Assembly: GCF_905220415.1 (NCBI RefSeq) | Contig: NC_059553.1 | Span: 7,402,501 to 7,466,500 of the forward strand | Reading direction: 5' to 3' | Length of the DNA: 64,000 bases | DNA from: Colias croceus | Taxonomy: Eukaryota; Arthropoda; Insecta; Lepidoptera; Pieridae | In this document: one piece after another, positions 1 through 12,117 of the stretch | Layout of the letters: each line of letters begins with the position of its first letter | Numbering within the stretch: the stretch's first letter is position 1 | Made by a program: the position numbers and the translations under genes | Notes under the pieces: model-generated | What the model saw: the letters and a program-made list of their open reading frames with translations, nothing else | Told to the model about the DNA's origin: nothing | The model's database searches: none

Positions 1-1017
1 ATACTACCTACTCTTAAAATATAGCATACGATTCTTTACAAGCAGAATGTATAAGATATTCGTATATGGTATAGGTAGTATCTTACACATTAAAAATAGG
101 AAACTATAACATATTTTTCAATCTTTTTGACAGTATCATTCACATTATATTTTACTTTATTTCATAGGATCGTTTATTTAAAAATGAACGTCTCATTCGT
201 TAAGCATTGGAGTTAAATTCTTCAACACGAAAGAGAATTAAATTTCTGAACAATACGTGCAATTACATATTAGTAAAACTCTAAACGATATCGTTTAATT
301 GCTACAACAGATCATGTAATAAAGCAAAATCTAGACAGGGTTAGCGCAATTGAAACTTCGCCTATAAACCAATAACTAATAACACAACTCTTCGACATCT
401 TGCCAACACGTAAATTGTAGCCAAACTTGCTAGATTTACTGGTGTTTTATTAAAAACTTGCAAGAATAGTTTTTTCCTAGCACTTGACACACGGTGGAAT
501 AGTTTTGTTTTATTAGATAGGTTATCGTTAATATTAGTGTTAGAATTCAAATATTTTCTATCTTGTTATTATCATATTTTAATGTTCAAAGGTAGTAAAA
601 AAGAAACTTATTGTGTATCAACTATCAATGTGAAATTTTATTGTGTGATCAAACCTAAAAACATCTGGTTGCTTGCCTGTAAAGAAAATAAATCAATATA
701 ATAACATACTTCAAACGCATCTGCCCGATACGGGAACACGGGATTTCACTCTAAAGTTTCTTAGCTTAGCTCTGACCTCAGAAATCGTTTTAAAGTTTGA
801 AACACTACTTAAACATTTATACATGAATATCAGCTGACCCAGGAACTGTTCTACTATGATTGCCTTATCGCTTAGGGATATAAAAAATTGTTTACAATCT
901 ATTCTCAAACCGTCTGCCAATACAATACAAATTATCATTTAATCAGTCAAGTCATTTCGGACACCCTTCACAGTCACAAACTCTGCAACACGAGAATTTA
1001 ATAAAGGTAGCTACATC

Positions 1018-1225
1018 TATACATATAATAAAATCGTAGGAAAGTCAAAACTGTACATTGAATATTTTTTTAAAAGAATACATAATCCATGATCTATAAT
1101 CGATATAGAAGCCAAAAATACAGTTTTTAGAATTTTTGTCTGTTTGTCTGTTTGTCTGTTTGTCTGTTTGTCTGTTTGTCTGTTTGTCTGTATGTTTGAC
1201 CGAGCTAATCTCGAAAAGTACTGCA
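1018..1225. repeat. Interspersed repeat with (TTTGTCTG)n array
   Basis: Seven or so tandem copies of the octamer at 1136-1192 are followed by tatgtttgaccgagctaatctcg. The flank before it (acatataataaaat ... gaaaagtc ... ctgtac) matches the copy at 15857-16060, so the octamer array belongs to a dispersed element rather than being an isolated microsatellite. Confidence 0.7.
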
Positions 1226-1420
1226 TAGATTTACTTCAAATTTTGCATGAATATTCCTAAGAGGTCGGGTGAGGATAGTTTAAACATATTATCATGATAT
1301 CACATTCGGGGGTGGAGCTGTGAACCTTTATTTTTCTTACATATTCCGTGTACTACGACAGCGTACAATCTAAAGACTCATGTTTAAATGTTGGTTTCGA
1401 GTAAGCCATGCTATTATCTA

Positions 1421-1750
1421 GCTTTACAAAATAAAAACTATGTCATTTACGTAATTTAGGCAGAGAAACAGTTTAATGAATTTAGTAGTATAAAGACAAA
1501 TTTGAAACAGCGCCATCTATGAAATGTTATAAAAATCAAATCAATTTACACGTTAACTATTGGAAATTAATAATCAAATGACGCATATAAAAATGTTGTT
1601 TGACAATATCCAGATTGACACTATAAAAATTATGCTATTTAAGTAACTTGGGAAGAGAAACATAGTTTTAAAAAGGAAGTTGTCTAATGTTAATTTTGTA
1701 ACAGCGCCATCCATGAGATTTTATTAAAATCACTTATTGGAAAATGATAA
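1421..1750. repeat. Diverged local duplication with 'cagcgccatc'
   Basis: Two blocks, about 1421-1575 and 1620-1750, share order and wording: aaaaactatg/aaaaattatg, gtaatttaggcagagaaac/gtaacttgggaagagaaac, aacagcgccatctatga/aacagcgccatccatgaga, then attggaaa. They look like an old tandem duplication or two copies of one repeat. Confidence 0.55.
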
Positions 1751-1754
1751 TTTA

Positions 1755-1895
1755 ATTTTTTTTTATTTATTTATTTAACTCTTTAATTTTAATCAAACTA
1801 TACAAAAAATAAAATATTATATTGCGATTTTATACAAAAATACAGTATGTTTATTAGGCCACCTATTACTAAGCAATAATTTCTTCTAGGCAATT
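1755..1895 (-). repeat. Decayed LINE 3' end
   Basis: A tttatttatttattt tail followed by ttattaggccacctattac, caataatttcttctaggcaa parallels the 3' UTR of the better preserved LINE fragment at 60858-61556 (caataggcggccttattgct, caatctcttccaggcaacc). Orientation minus. Confidence 0.5.
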
Positions 1896-2879
1896 ATATT
1901 ATTATATTATAGCAAAAAAATCAGCTCGATAAAATTAAATTGTTTGTTGTTAGTTAATTTTGTAATCTTATTAATTGTAATGTGCATTTTTTTGCATAAA
2001 AGTTTTAATGTAATACTCAGTTTTGACAATTATTGCAAGTTCCAACAAAACCCTCATAAATCATAATTTTGAACAGATTTGAGCAAGATAATTTAAAAAA
2101 TATGCCATGTATATTGTATCATAGAAAAGGTAAGTTTTTGATAGTTATCATTTCTTCATTAATTACATGTCGTTAGTACGAAATAAACATTGACTTTTGT
2201 TCAGTATTTATTATCTGTATGATTATTGCTTGGTAATTAATATATTTTCATGTTGCAAAATTAATTATAAACATAAGTGTGAAACTAGCTGGATTTCTTT
2301 TTACACACCCACAGATAATAATATATTCTATTATAAATCATAATAATATTTTATCACCATACAAAAATGTTTCCTTTTACCTAACTAGATGGCGTTAGTC
2401 TGGGACCTCATTTTGCTTTTGAATATGCTGTAAAATATTTGTTGTATCGTTGCTTACAACAGATGATTTTTTTTCTTTTGAAATATTACCGAAAAGCCGA
2501 TACAAGAGAAAATATACAGGGTGTAATCGTTCAGTGTGCACAGGCGATTTTTCCGTAAGTATAACAGATAACAAAAAACTTTAAACTGATATCGAAAGTA
2601 CTTATCAGTTAACCTAATGAGTAAAAGGGCCGTAATAAATTTTTAAAAATTAATCGAGAAATATCAAAAAAATTACCTTTAAACCCTTATACATTACTGT
2701 ATGAAATATGAATATCCCATATACATTTAATATGAAAGATTTTAAATTTCTTTTTCTTTTTTTGGTTTTCTGCTTTAATTACTTCGCAAATTTGAAGTAG
2801 CATTTTCCACGCTTTTTCCGGACATTTTCACCCGGATGTTTTCCGGGAATTCCCCAGGCATTTCCTGGTTATTTTGTCA

Positions 2880-3325
2880 TAAATTACAGTGTATTTGGGA
2901 CATAATAAAGTAAGTTTCCACCAAATTTTAAAATAAAAAATTTAATAAAAAACCAAAAACTAGGTTTTTTTTAATTTTTGACCTAAATTTTGGGGTTATG
3001 TGAAAAAATTGTAAATACAAAGGTTGTAGATCTTTTTATTACAACTTTGCCATTGAACTTTTTTCCGTAGGACTTGTAGTTTTGTCGGAAATCGCGAGAA
3101 ACCATTTTTTCTCTTAAAAGCTCCCCCCTCCCACTTCCCGAACTCGGATTGACCGTAATTTATTTTTCCTTTTATTTTTATCATATTCCCCTCCTTTTCA
3201 TCCTACTGCGATTTTTTTTTGTTTCAAAAATTATCTACCCTGGTCTAATAGGGTACTTTTTATCGTGGGAAAACTATCCAAAGTCAATTTTCCACGCGGA
3301 CGAAGTCGCGGGCACAGCTAGTAGA
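2880..3325. repeat. Interspersed repeat ending in gacgaagtcgcgggcac
   Basis: The segment ends ccacgcggacgaagtcgcgg gcacagctagt, also found at 18131-18162. Such ends are very common in lepidopteran RTE/SINE-type elements. The ORFs called here on both strands (2996-3184, 3149-3331) lie within this repeat and are not genes. Confidence 0.6.
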
Positions 3326-3838
3326 TTATAAATTTCTAGGTATTGTAAAGAGCCACCAGGCCACAGATAAAAACAAGGAAAAACGTCCACTTTACTGCCT
3401 ACTAGCATATTTATGAAAGGTCAGAGAAATGTTTCTCTTAAAACAAAAGACAAGAGAGATAAATGGCTAAGCCAGGACACCTGTTGAGTTCTGTCTAAAG
3501 AGTATTTCGAATTAGGCGACACGAGATTGGAAATTACTTTTAAATCGGAAAATTGATTTGCTTTCATTTGACTCAATGTTTTATTCATATTTAAATTTGA
3601 AAGCGTATTCATTAAAATGTGTATTGAACTGTGTTTATTTTATTTTTATTTTATTTATTTTAAACAATTTAATAATAAAAATACTAATTATCAGTTGAGT
3701 ATTGAAACTAACTTGATGTCTGTTTAATATAACGATTCAAATGGTTTAGCTGGATTGTAGGTAATTCTCTTTTATAAACATGAGCTGCTTTACAATGATG
3801 AATTGAAGTCAAAAACATTAAACAACTTGTACGTTATA

Positions 3839-3905
3839 GTAATGCCGGCTCTATATTTTTTCATAGTTTATATAGTAATGCCGGCTCTATATTTTTTCAT
3901 AGTCT
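3839..3905. repeat. 34-bp tandem duplication
   Basis: tagtaatgccggctctatat followed by tttttcatagt occurs twice head to tail with almost no difference. Recent small duplication in intron or flank. Confidence 0.85.
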
Positions 3906-3989
3906 TTATTGAAGCAGTTAAATAATCCTACGTTAAATCGTGTATTTGTATTATGACGCAAAATTTGATCAGCATTCATTAATACATTT

Positions 3990-5990
3990 TGCTGAACATG
4001 CCTCAAACCTCAGTACATAATGAAATTGGAAGTTTATCTTATCTGTTTTACAAAAAACTTGATTATAAAAAAAAAGTTTATAAACTTCGTAAATTCTGTT
4101 ATACTTGTTTTATTCAATATTGTCGTTTCGCCACAGCTGCATGTATTCATTTAAAATCCTCAATGTTTACATTTTTCCAACATGCAATGTAAAATTTCCA
4201 TCTCAGAAATTTTTTATGCATGTTTAAGTATGTTAATTCTTTTTAGAGCCTTAATGAATGGTGCTAGTGTTTGTTAATTTTCCGTTTAAATGTGCTGTGA
4301 AATCTTAACATAGCGGGGCTTTATATTTACAAAATACATTAATATTTTTTCCTACCGAGGTATTTAATATAAAAATTTCATTGTACCATCTCAAGCGTAG
4401 CAACTGGAGTACGTCTTACATTACTACGTCTCTTTTCAGGGACGCAGTGCCATTTTCAGTTACAGGAATTTATCTGAACGTGCTTCGTTGCTATTGTTCT
4501 AGTAACTGGCTAAGATAATTTTTTTAACTGAGAAATATAGCGTATCATATACTGGATTAGATTGGCAAACAGATATATTATATACTTTGAAAATGTGATT
4601 TAACTAATTGGATACCGCGGTTTCTAATTTTATTAGTACTATCTAAGCAGATAAAAACATGTTTATAGAGAATGCTTTTAAGCAAAAAACATTCTCTATT
4701 TATATGATTTATAAAAGATTTTTGAACAATTTAGTCATATCTGCTACTTACAGAAAACATAGAATTATTGTAGCTTCCATTAGACGGAGTATTAATCGAT
4801 CAGTGAATTAATTTAGTTGCCAAGTTAGGACAGCGGGCATTCATTATTTCATGAAAACACATCTATTCTATTATTCGCCAGTACGCGAGCCAGTCTACAA
4901 TTAAGTAAACGCAGCCTAATTTAATATTTCTACATTGATACACAAGAAATTTGTGTAACGCCAAATGTAACCTTATCCTTTGAACCCAAAGTTCAATTTT
5001 AAATACAGGAATTTTCGTTTTGTTTAAAGCTTCCTTTGTCGCACCGCTCTAAGCACTTTCCGGAACGTTATTAGAAACTGAAGAAAGGTACATTCAGCAT
5101 CAAGATACCATTTGGAACCATCAAGCTTTTACTCAGTTTCTATGAACTTTGCTGAAATAACATTACTGAGTTTAAATGGTCCATTGTTGCTTTATGAAAC
5201 TTCGATAACCTTGCATTACCTGAACAAGTTTATAACTGGGGATCTGTTATTATTGTAATCGGTACCTTCCATCAAATTTATGTAATACATACGTAATTTC
5301 TACCAAATTGAACAAGTCTTTTAAATTTTCTTTTAAGTTGCAAATTTTGTACAAAATATACAGTTTTATTGTATGTCTGAATAATAAAATAACAACCATG
5401 CTTTGTGATGGATTGGGATAAAGTAAAGCTACATGAGATAGGTTAGATTTATTAGATGGAATAATAATTAAACATTAATTTATCTCTCACAAGGGTTTAA
5501 AGAGTTATACCATACTTATTATTAAATTATGTCCATCATCAGAGTGTACATTAGAAAGCTCAACAATGTACCACATCAAAACCGTCGCGTCAGGGTTTCA
5601 AAATTAATAGATTAAAATCCTAAATAATCCAGTAAATTTGCTGACCCTTTCGCAATAATTAATCCAAATCTGCTTTAACGAGGCCATTTTACCCTCGCAT
5701 AAAAGGTTCAGTAAATAAAACTTGGCACAATGCCACAATTTATTAGCCCAAGTGGCACATGCCCGATGAATTCCATGCAAACCGCTCTATTATTCGGAGA
5801 CCTATAGATTCCGTTGATATTTGAAAGTATAATATTATGATGAGATTATACAGTTCAATACCATCGGTACCTACGATCAATGGTAAGGTCGTATTTCATT
5901 CATTTCAACAAAAACAAATTCATCAAATCTTTACCGAGCGATGTTCTAAAGCAGAAGGTTCTCAATAAATAGAGAACTTTGTGTATTTTA
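3990..5990. other. AT-rich non-coding stretch
   Basis: No exon, RNA gene or recognisable transposon was found on either strand. The ORF at 3989-4192 has no family signal and ordinary intron composition. Confidence 0.5.
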
Positions 5991-5999
5991 CTTTTTTAA

Positions 6000-6956
6000 C
6001 CCTAGAAGCCTAATCTATATAGAACGTACACAAAGCCTAAATATACGTCTCAGAGGCGTACACATATAAAAGCCCTTATTTTAGGTATACTGTTTAATTA
6101 TTATTGTTTTAATAAAGCGGAAATTTGAATTTGGGAAATAAACTAAAAATAAAACCACACTGTTATCAATTATAACTATAATTACAGTTGCTTGTTACAA
6201 CATAAAAATCAATATGCATAAATTGGAACAAAAATATTAACTTCCTCAAAATCAACTAAAACATACATTTTTTTTAATATAGTATCAATTTTTTTACGCT
6301 AATTATATATTTTTAGATCAAACATTACAACTAACCAGTCTTTAGAGGACTAGATTAACTTTAGGAATAGACTACACATAAATACACCTTGTGCCCGCCA
6401 TACACAGATTTTTTACATTTATATACACTCTAATTTTGACATTCATGGTTGGATTAGTTTCTTTAGAGGGCTCAGATTCTTGAAATGACGCAACGAATTC
6501 AGACACCTCATAATTTTCGTCTTCACTTTGAACGTCGTCGATAATCTGGTCATCCTCAACTTTGGAATCTGAATCCTCGTGAGGACTGTCTTCTCCGTTG
6601 AAAATTGTGATAATGTCGTCTTTATTGAATATATTTGACCGTAACATATTTATAACTGAAACAATGTCGAAAAAAGATATAAAATACACGAAAAACAATC
6701 AAAAGTAAAATCACTTAATCTTTATCATCATTTAGTTGAAAGTTACACAAAGCCTAAACATACGTCTCGCAGGCGTGCAACACTTCGATAAATCAAAAAT
6801 GGCGGGACTTACCTTAACGATACAGGCACCGTCCTCTAGCTCCCGTTGACCACTGAGATAACTAAAGAGGACGACGCACTAGCTTTAACCGTTAAAAAGA
6901 GACATCCGATATTCGAAATCGTATACGCCTCGCAGGCGTAGATTAGGCTTCTAGGG
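6000..6956 (-). mobile_element. piggyBac-type element, internally deleted
   Basis: Terminal inverted repeats ccctagaagcctaatcta (6000-6017) and its complement (6939-6956) are flanked by TTAA on both sides (5996-5999 and 6957-6960), the piggyBac target duplication. Inside each end is a second motif, cacaaagcctaaatatacg (6029) and cacaaagcctaaacatacg (6746), plus palindromic tacgcctcgcaggcgta at 6924-6940. At 957 bp the element is too short for a whole transposase and can only move in trans, if at all. Confidence 0.9.
6372..6698 (-). pseudogene. Truncated piggyBac transposase, N-terminal fragment
   Basis: The frame includes MLRSNIFNKDDIITIFNGED followed by an acidic run (SPHEDSDSKVEDDQIIDD, SEDENYEVSEF). 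An acidic N-terminus like this is usual for piggyBac transposases. The catalytic DDD domain and the C-terminal Cys-rich domain are absent. The last residues (about IRVYINVKNL onwards) probably run into sequence brought next to it by the internal deletion. Confidence 0.7.
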
Positions 6957-7262
6957 TTAAATACATTGAATCACTAAGATTCTTATGAAGATATCGTATA
7001 ATCGGATTTAAATACAGAAGTTGTCATAGTAGTTGTTTTAATATTATGTAGTGAGGTTAACATCTTCAATAGTATATCTTCCAATCTTAAGAAATATCTG
7101 AATTTTGCTTCATAATGTAATAAATATTAGTGCCGATAAATCACATTTTGAAAGTACTTCATCAATCTAAGGTTTTCATCATATCATTCTCTACGCTTGA
7201 ATTCCTCCTCTAGGAGATTAATATTAATAATATCTAATGCCTATAAATATCGTTTGTTACAG

Positions 7263-7345
7263 AAAACCACTCGCAGTTGGATCGAGAGCACTTTTCAGAA
7301 GCGGGAGTGTAAGTGCTTCGTGGCCAGCGCTAAAGATGAGCATGT
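7263..7345 (+). CDS. Trpm: Trpm exon a (first exon seen)
   Basis: The exon follows acceptor ttgttacag and ends at donor gtgagt. It is read in phase 0 from AAA and leaves two bases (phase 2). It encodes KTTRSWIESTFQKREC followed by KCFVASAKDEH. The W-I-E-x-T-F-x-K-R-E-C block is the classic start of the conserved TRPM N-terminus. An alternative acceptor 13 bases later (cgcag) would change the phase but leave the conserved block. No initiator Met is present, so at least one coding exon lies upstream, probably before the window. Confidence 0.85.
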
Positions 7346-8216
7346 GTGAGTAATATTTTATATACTAGCTGTTTCCCGCGATTTCACCCGCTTTGTGTAT
7401 ATTTTTCCGTTTTTAAAAACATTTTTAATTGCTGCTCCTATATTTATGGAGATTAAAATTTATGGAAAAAATTAAAGGAAAACTTTAGGTAGTATCACTC
7501 CGAGTTTTAAGTTTTCCGTCAAAACCATTAATTCCTAATGATAATGGTGACAATTCAGCTAAGTGTGATAATCGTTCTTTTAATTAGAAAGAGCAAGTGC
7601 AATCGAAATTCCCGATATTAATTGAGGTTCTGTGCTAATTGCATCCAGATGAGTTGTTCGATCACTTTGTAAACTCTAAGTAGAACAAGAAGCTTCTAGG
7701 ATTAATATAGAACAGAACTTAATATGGAGCATATTACACTATTAACCTTATTGGGATTTGGGGCCAAGCCAGCTTACGCGTTGATTGATATTTACTAGAA
7801 ATTTAATGCAATTTTTTTTAGACGAATATAGTATTGCGAATATGAAGAGGAGGAATGAAAGTTTTAGACTGCCAATACAGTGCAGTGCAGTGCAGTATTT
7901 TTGAGGACTTGTGTTTTTGTGTTAATTAATTAACAGAAAAGCATTTATTTAGTAAATCTCACAAAATAAGAAATTAATATATTATCTATATTAGGTACCA
8001 TTAGGAAATGTATGAAAAACTTTAAAAATTACAATTTTATTTTTAAGCATCGTGAAACAAGATAAATAATTTTAATTGTTATTTTTACTATTTCATACGT
8101 TAATTCCTTCAAATAACAATATAATATATATATATATATATAGCAGGCATCTATTCAACAATTATAAAGTACAGCTAAGATCATTATACTAATATTAATA
8201 CATCACTACATAGTAT
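7346..8216. other. Trpm intron, mostly unique
   Basis: AT-rich intron sequence. A short repeat end (tactagctgtttcccgcg) at about 7363-7385, a triple cagtg run at 7877-7893 and an (AT)n run at 8123-8142 are all that stand out. Confidence 0.5.
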
Positions 8217-8392
8217 AAAACAAAGTCGCTTTCTCTTTCCCTATGTCCCTTTGTTTGCTTAAATCTTTAAAACTACGCAACGGATTGTGATGTGGTTTTT
8301 TTAATAGATAGAGTGATTCAACAGGAAGGTTTTAGTATATAATTTATTAGGTTTTAGACAAAGCGGGCAAGGCCGCGGGCGGTAAGCTAGTA
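8217..8392 (+). repeat. RTE/SINE-like interspersed repeat
   Basis: Begins near acaaagtcgctttctc, contains actacgcaacggattgtgat and ends aaggccgcgggcggtaagct. A copy with over 90 percent identity by eye is at 52074-52227. Confidence 0.75.
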
Positions 8393-8816
8393 CAATATAA
8401 TATGTGAATTCGTCAATAGTGAAATATTAAATTACACATAAACCAGCTCGTTTAACTCATAATTTCAATACCAAGATAGTGTTTCAAGGTATTTAGTTGG
8501 AACATAATTTTCATTTACTTCGCTCACTAAAGTGGAAATGATCACGAATTAAATTCAATAGTGAACATGAATAGATATTAGGCATTCAGATTAAGCATTT
8601 AAATGAGATTTTAGTATAATTATGACTGATAGATACCTACTTGATGATATTTGACTGATACTTTTGTTATTTCCGTCTTTATTTTATGGAAGTTTAGGGT
8701 TTGAATATAGGGCGGATTGTATGTATTGTAGTGCATTTTAAATATGGATGCAATCATCAATCTTATATATCGCAATTTAATAGTGTCGATGACAGAAATT
8801 ATTATATATAAATTAC

Positions 8817-9053
8817 TAGATTTCCAACCACGGCTTCGCCCGCGCAGTCAAAGAAAATCCCACATAGTTCCCGTTCCCGTAGGATATCCGGGATAAAACC
8901 TATCCTATGTCCCGGGGTAAAAAGTAGCCTATGTCCTTTTTCGGGTATCAAAATATCTCTATACCAAATTTCATGCAAATTGGTTCAGTAGTTAAGGCGT
9001 GATTGAGTAACAGACAGACAGAGTTACTTTCGCATTTATAATATTAGTATGGA
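8817..9053 (-). repeat. Metulj/RTE-like interspersed repeat
   Basis: Contains cggcttcgcccgcgcagtca, agttcccgttcccgtaggat, caaattggttcagtagttaa and ends with the ttataatattagtatgga tail. The same family appears at 10149, 12982, 13350 and 22428. The family name is given by general resemblance to lepidopteran SINE/RTE ends; the poly-octamer tail shows orientation. Confidence 0.7.
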
Positions 9054-9713
9054 TTATAATTTTGGTAAACTAAAATACCTAGTTACTTGATACATATTTC
9101 AAAAATATAAACTTAAAAATTTCAAATTCAGAGCATTTCCCTAGAAAAGCAGAATATTTTCTTTGCATAAAATATATCGAAAATTATTTGGCTGAATTAA
9201 GATTGGACGTTTTAGTAAGCCTTAGAAACGAAACTAAAATTCTATTTTTATTCTATAACATTACGCAAATATTACCCACATACAAATATAAGAAAAGTTA
9301 GAACACTCCCGTATTCAATATAACTTGGTCTCGTTGTCACGGAAATCGCTTCAAAATAACGGATATATCGTAAATTTCAATCAACCTACGTGATAAGGAA
9401 AACTTTTGGGATTATTTCTTATTTCTCTCTTGTTTGACTTCATACGCGTATTATCTACGACTCAGTTAACATGATATAGGCACAGAATACATAATAGTAG
9501 CTAAACGCTACAGAACGGACACTCTCCGCCTCCCGCCAAAATTAAACACTTACCTCACCCCGCACGATCAGACATGTTATGGTACCCATTTCCCCGCAAG
9601 GACGATACCAACGACGTCTTTACACGAAACGCAACGAAGATTGACAACATTAATCAAATTGACTTAAAGCAATTTTATTATTTTGGATTTGTGATTATCG
9701 TTTTTCGTAGAAA

Positions 9714-9878
9714 ATGGTTAGATATTGTGCTGTTTACGGATGTATTTCATCAGAAAAACGCGAATTTTTTTTTACGCTAGTCACAAATGTGCCAACCATA
9801 AAGAGTTTACACACACATTTGCAGTCTCTACAGTGTGACTGTCAAAACCAGGGCTCGGAAACCGGTTTAAATTCTTAA
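9714..9878 (+). pseudogene. Short THAP-like ORF cut by the hAT insertion
   Basis: ATG at 9714 gives MVRYCAVYGCISSEKREFFF, then TLVTNVPTIKSLHTHL and stops at TAA 9876-9878. M-V-x-x-C-x4-C resembles the first residues of a THAP zinc finger, but the later Cys, His and AVPTIF-type residues are not visible. The last ten codons lie in the hAT element inserted at 9849; without it the frame would read on for about 16 codons past the duplicated site. Confidence 0.3.
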
Positions 9879-10148
9879 CCGGTTTCGGTCATTGACCCCA
9901 AACCGAAATTGATTTAGGTTAAAGGTTGCACTTTACCGGTTTTTACCGGTTTATGCGAAATACCGGTTTTTCATTAATATTGGTTTTGGTGGTGAAAATT
10001 AACCGGTTAAAACCAAGTTACATAAGGATCCTCGGCCCCCGCTACCCTCGCTCGACGGGCCTGGACGTTGCGAAGTCATTTAGTTACAAAATTCTTAATC
10101 GCACTCAAGTTCGCAATTTTAGTTTATATTTGAAATTTTAATTTGATA

Positions 10149-10300
10149 ACTAGATTTCCGCCCGCGGCTTCGCCCGCGTTTGCAAAGGAAAACCCGCATA
10201 GTTCCCGTTCCCGTGGGATTTCCGGGATAAAAACTATCCTATGTGTTAATCCAAGTTACCCTCTATATGTGTGCTAAACATCCATACATCCATACATCTA
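10149..10300 (-). repeat. Metulj/RTE-like repeat nested in the hAT element
   Basis: actagatttccgcccgcggc, agttcccgttcccgtgggat, ctatgtgttaatccaagtta and the gtgtgctaaa segment match the reverse-orientation copy at 13450-13578. Truncated at about 10300. Confidence 0.7.
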
Positions 10301-10349
10301 TACTTACGGACTATATTTTAGAATAGAATATATTAGATATATTAGATAC

Positions 10350-10525
10350 TAGCTTCCGCCCGCGACTCCGTCCGCGCGGAAAAATTAAGATTTATTTTTT
10401 TCTACGTATTTTTCCGGGATAAAAAGTATCATATTTTATGCCCAGGATAATAAGGTATAATTATACCAAGTTTCATCGAAATCGAACCGTTAGTTTTCAC
10501 GTGATGCCTGAACATACAGACAGAC
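10350..10525 (-). repeat. Second repeat nested in the hAT element
   Basis: Starts ctagcttccgcccgcgactc, contains tttttccgggataaaaagta, ccaagtttcatcgaaatcga and ends near acagacagacaaaa. A different RTE/SINE-like subfamily from the one at 10149. Confidence 0.65.
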
Positions 10526-10943
10526 AAAAATTTTTTTAATCACATATTTGGGTTTGGTATCGATCCAGTAACACCCCCTGGTATTTATTTTTTCAATATT
10601 TTCAATGTACAGAATTGACCCTTCTACAGATTTATTATATGTATAGATATTAGATTCACTATATCTTGTGGCAAGCGTTAAAAAATGAGGCAAAAATAAT
10701 AAAGGAATTAACCGGTTAATTTGGGTGTCAAAACCGTTTGTGCAGAAGTAACCGGTAACCTTAATCATTTGGGTTACTTATAAACAGTTCACTTGTTTAA
10801 CCGGTAAATGAAGGAACGATATATTTACCGGTATATAATCTAAATTAACCGCTCTTTTCAAACCGGTTCCGAGCCCTGGTCAAAACTATAATTTTGTATG
10901 GAGTGTCCGGGGTGTGATATAGGTAAACATATCAATCATAATA

Positions 10944-11020
10944 TTATGGTCTATGTAATTCGGTACGTATTGACATTACAAAAATTATTGTAGTTCTATC
11001 CATGACTGTGCTACTAATTT
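10944..11020 (-). CDS. Antisense gene candidate last exon
   Basis: A minus-strand acceptor (acaaag, weak) would give E-ISSTVMDRTTIIFVMSIRT then ELHRP and TAA at 10946-10944, in the right phase. There is no convincing poly(A) signal directly after it and no family match, so the true 3' end may be elsewhere. The hAT element begins 66 bp further on. Confidence 0.25.
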
Positions 11021-11191
11021 CTTTGTTATGGATTAAAACAGTAGATATATTCCGTAAATCGCGTTTAAAAAACGTAAAATCTTTCATTCCATCTAATCTA
11101 ACATACAAAAATAGAAATATTATTACAAACGTATGTCATTAAAACCACATACCTATTACAATAATTTATTATGACAAAATAATATACTTAC

Positions 11192-11252
11192 CCATATCAT
11201 CTGTCAGAATCTGGAGATTAATAATATACGCATACAAAATAATATGAGAGGC
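11192..11252 (-). CDS. Antisense gene exon 7
   Basis: Minus-strand acceptor ccctgctag (stop-like TAG in frame just before the exon, used here as splice site), donor atg g|gtaagt. It encodes ASHIILYAYIINLQILTDDM, phase 0 in and phase 1 out. Strong donor, weak pyrimidine tract at the acceptor. Confidence 0.45.
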
Positions 11253-11980
11253 CTAGCAGGGCCTAGCTTCCTTTTTTCTTTCAGGCAAGTCTCTTTGGAC
11301 CTTATATGTCTCCAGAGTACTTCGCACTACATTCCTCTACATTCCTATTCAATGTTTTTAAGCGATAGCGCGGGAAAATTTAAAAAGGTTTGCGCCTTTT
11401 TGACATTCGTAATTCAAACTTAGATTTTTTTTTCGTTGAATTTTGTTTTTCTATTTCATGAGATAGGTTCGTTATAAAAGTCATATATATAGATATCTAA
11501 AAGTTAAATATTATTCTGTATTTATTTAATTCAGTTTGGATTAATTAAAGTAGTGAACTAAACTAAAATGTTTATAAATAAATTGTATATTTGTTTATTT
11601 ATTACAAAATATCTCTATCACAAAAACGTAGCACTTGCGTCTGATTGTTCTCTGTTTCGTGTCCTTGAGTCTGTAATAGGTATTATAAAAATGAATAAAG
11701 AAGTAAAAGGAAATTGTAATAAATACAAAAACATAGTAAAACAATTGAATCAAAAATTATAATGCTTCAAACATGACTAAAATATTTAAAACTAAATAAT
11801 TTTGCACTGTAAATCAGTTTCTCATGTCAGTCCTGAACATTTACGCCCGTGTGTGTACCTTCATAAATTAACCATAACATAATCATTTACCAAATAATAT
11901 TGTAGTATCTACATTTAAATAGATTTTTGAAATTTGTCTGAGACTTCTATCTATCTGATGTAAATTGTAAAAGAAATTAC

Positions 11981-12117
11981 CGCTTGTTCCTTGGATATTG
12001 GCTTCATGGTATCCGAATATAATTTCCAAAACAAGGTGACATGATTTTTGGATAATTTTCGATTCTGAAGAGCGCAAGCGAGACTCCACGAATGGTTGGA
12101 CATTTGACATATGAAAC
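11981..12117 (-). CDS. Antisense gene exon 6
   Basis: Minus-strand acceptor tattattttag, donor gcg|gtaatt. Two bases complete Gly after exon 5, and the frame reads FICQMSNHSWSLACALQNRK then LSKNHVTLFWKLYSD and MKPISKEQA, open to the donor. A second frame is also open here (a 106-codon ORF at 11883-12203), but it does not match the phase of exon 5. Confidence 0.5.

Larger units (their letters stand above)
9849..10878. mobile_element. hAT-family non-autonomous transposon
   Basis: Inverted ends cagggctcggaaaccggttt and aaccggttccgagccctg are flanked by the identical 8-bp duplication gtcaaaac (9841-9848 and 10879-10886), the size used by hAT transposases. Many copies of accggtt/aaccggt crowd the outer 200 bp at both ends, probably transposase-binding sites. 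No transposase is left. Two other repeats (10149-10300, 10350-10525) are nested inside. Confidence 0.93.

Noticed and set aside
2101..2131. Possible first Trpm exon ATG...gaaaag|gtaagt (MPCILYHRK)
   Set aside because: It would end in phase 1 while the exon at 7263 needs phase 0, and it does not resemble TRPM N-termini.
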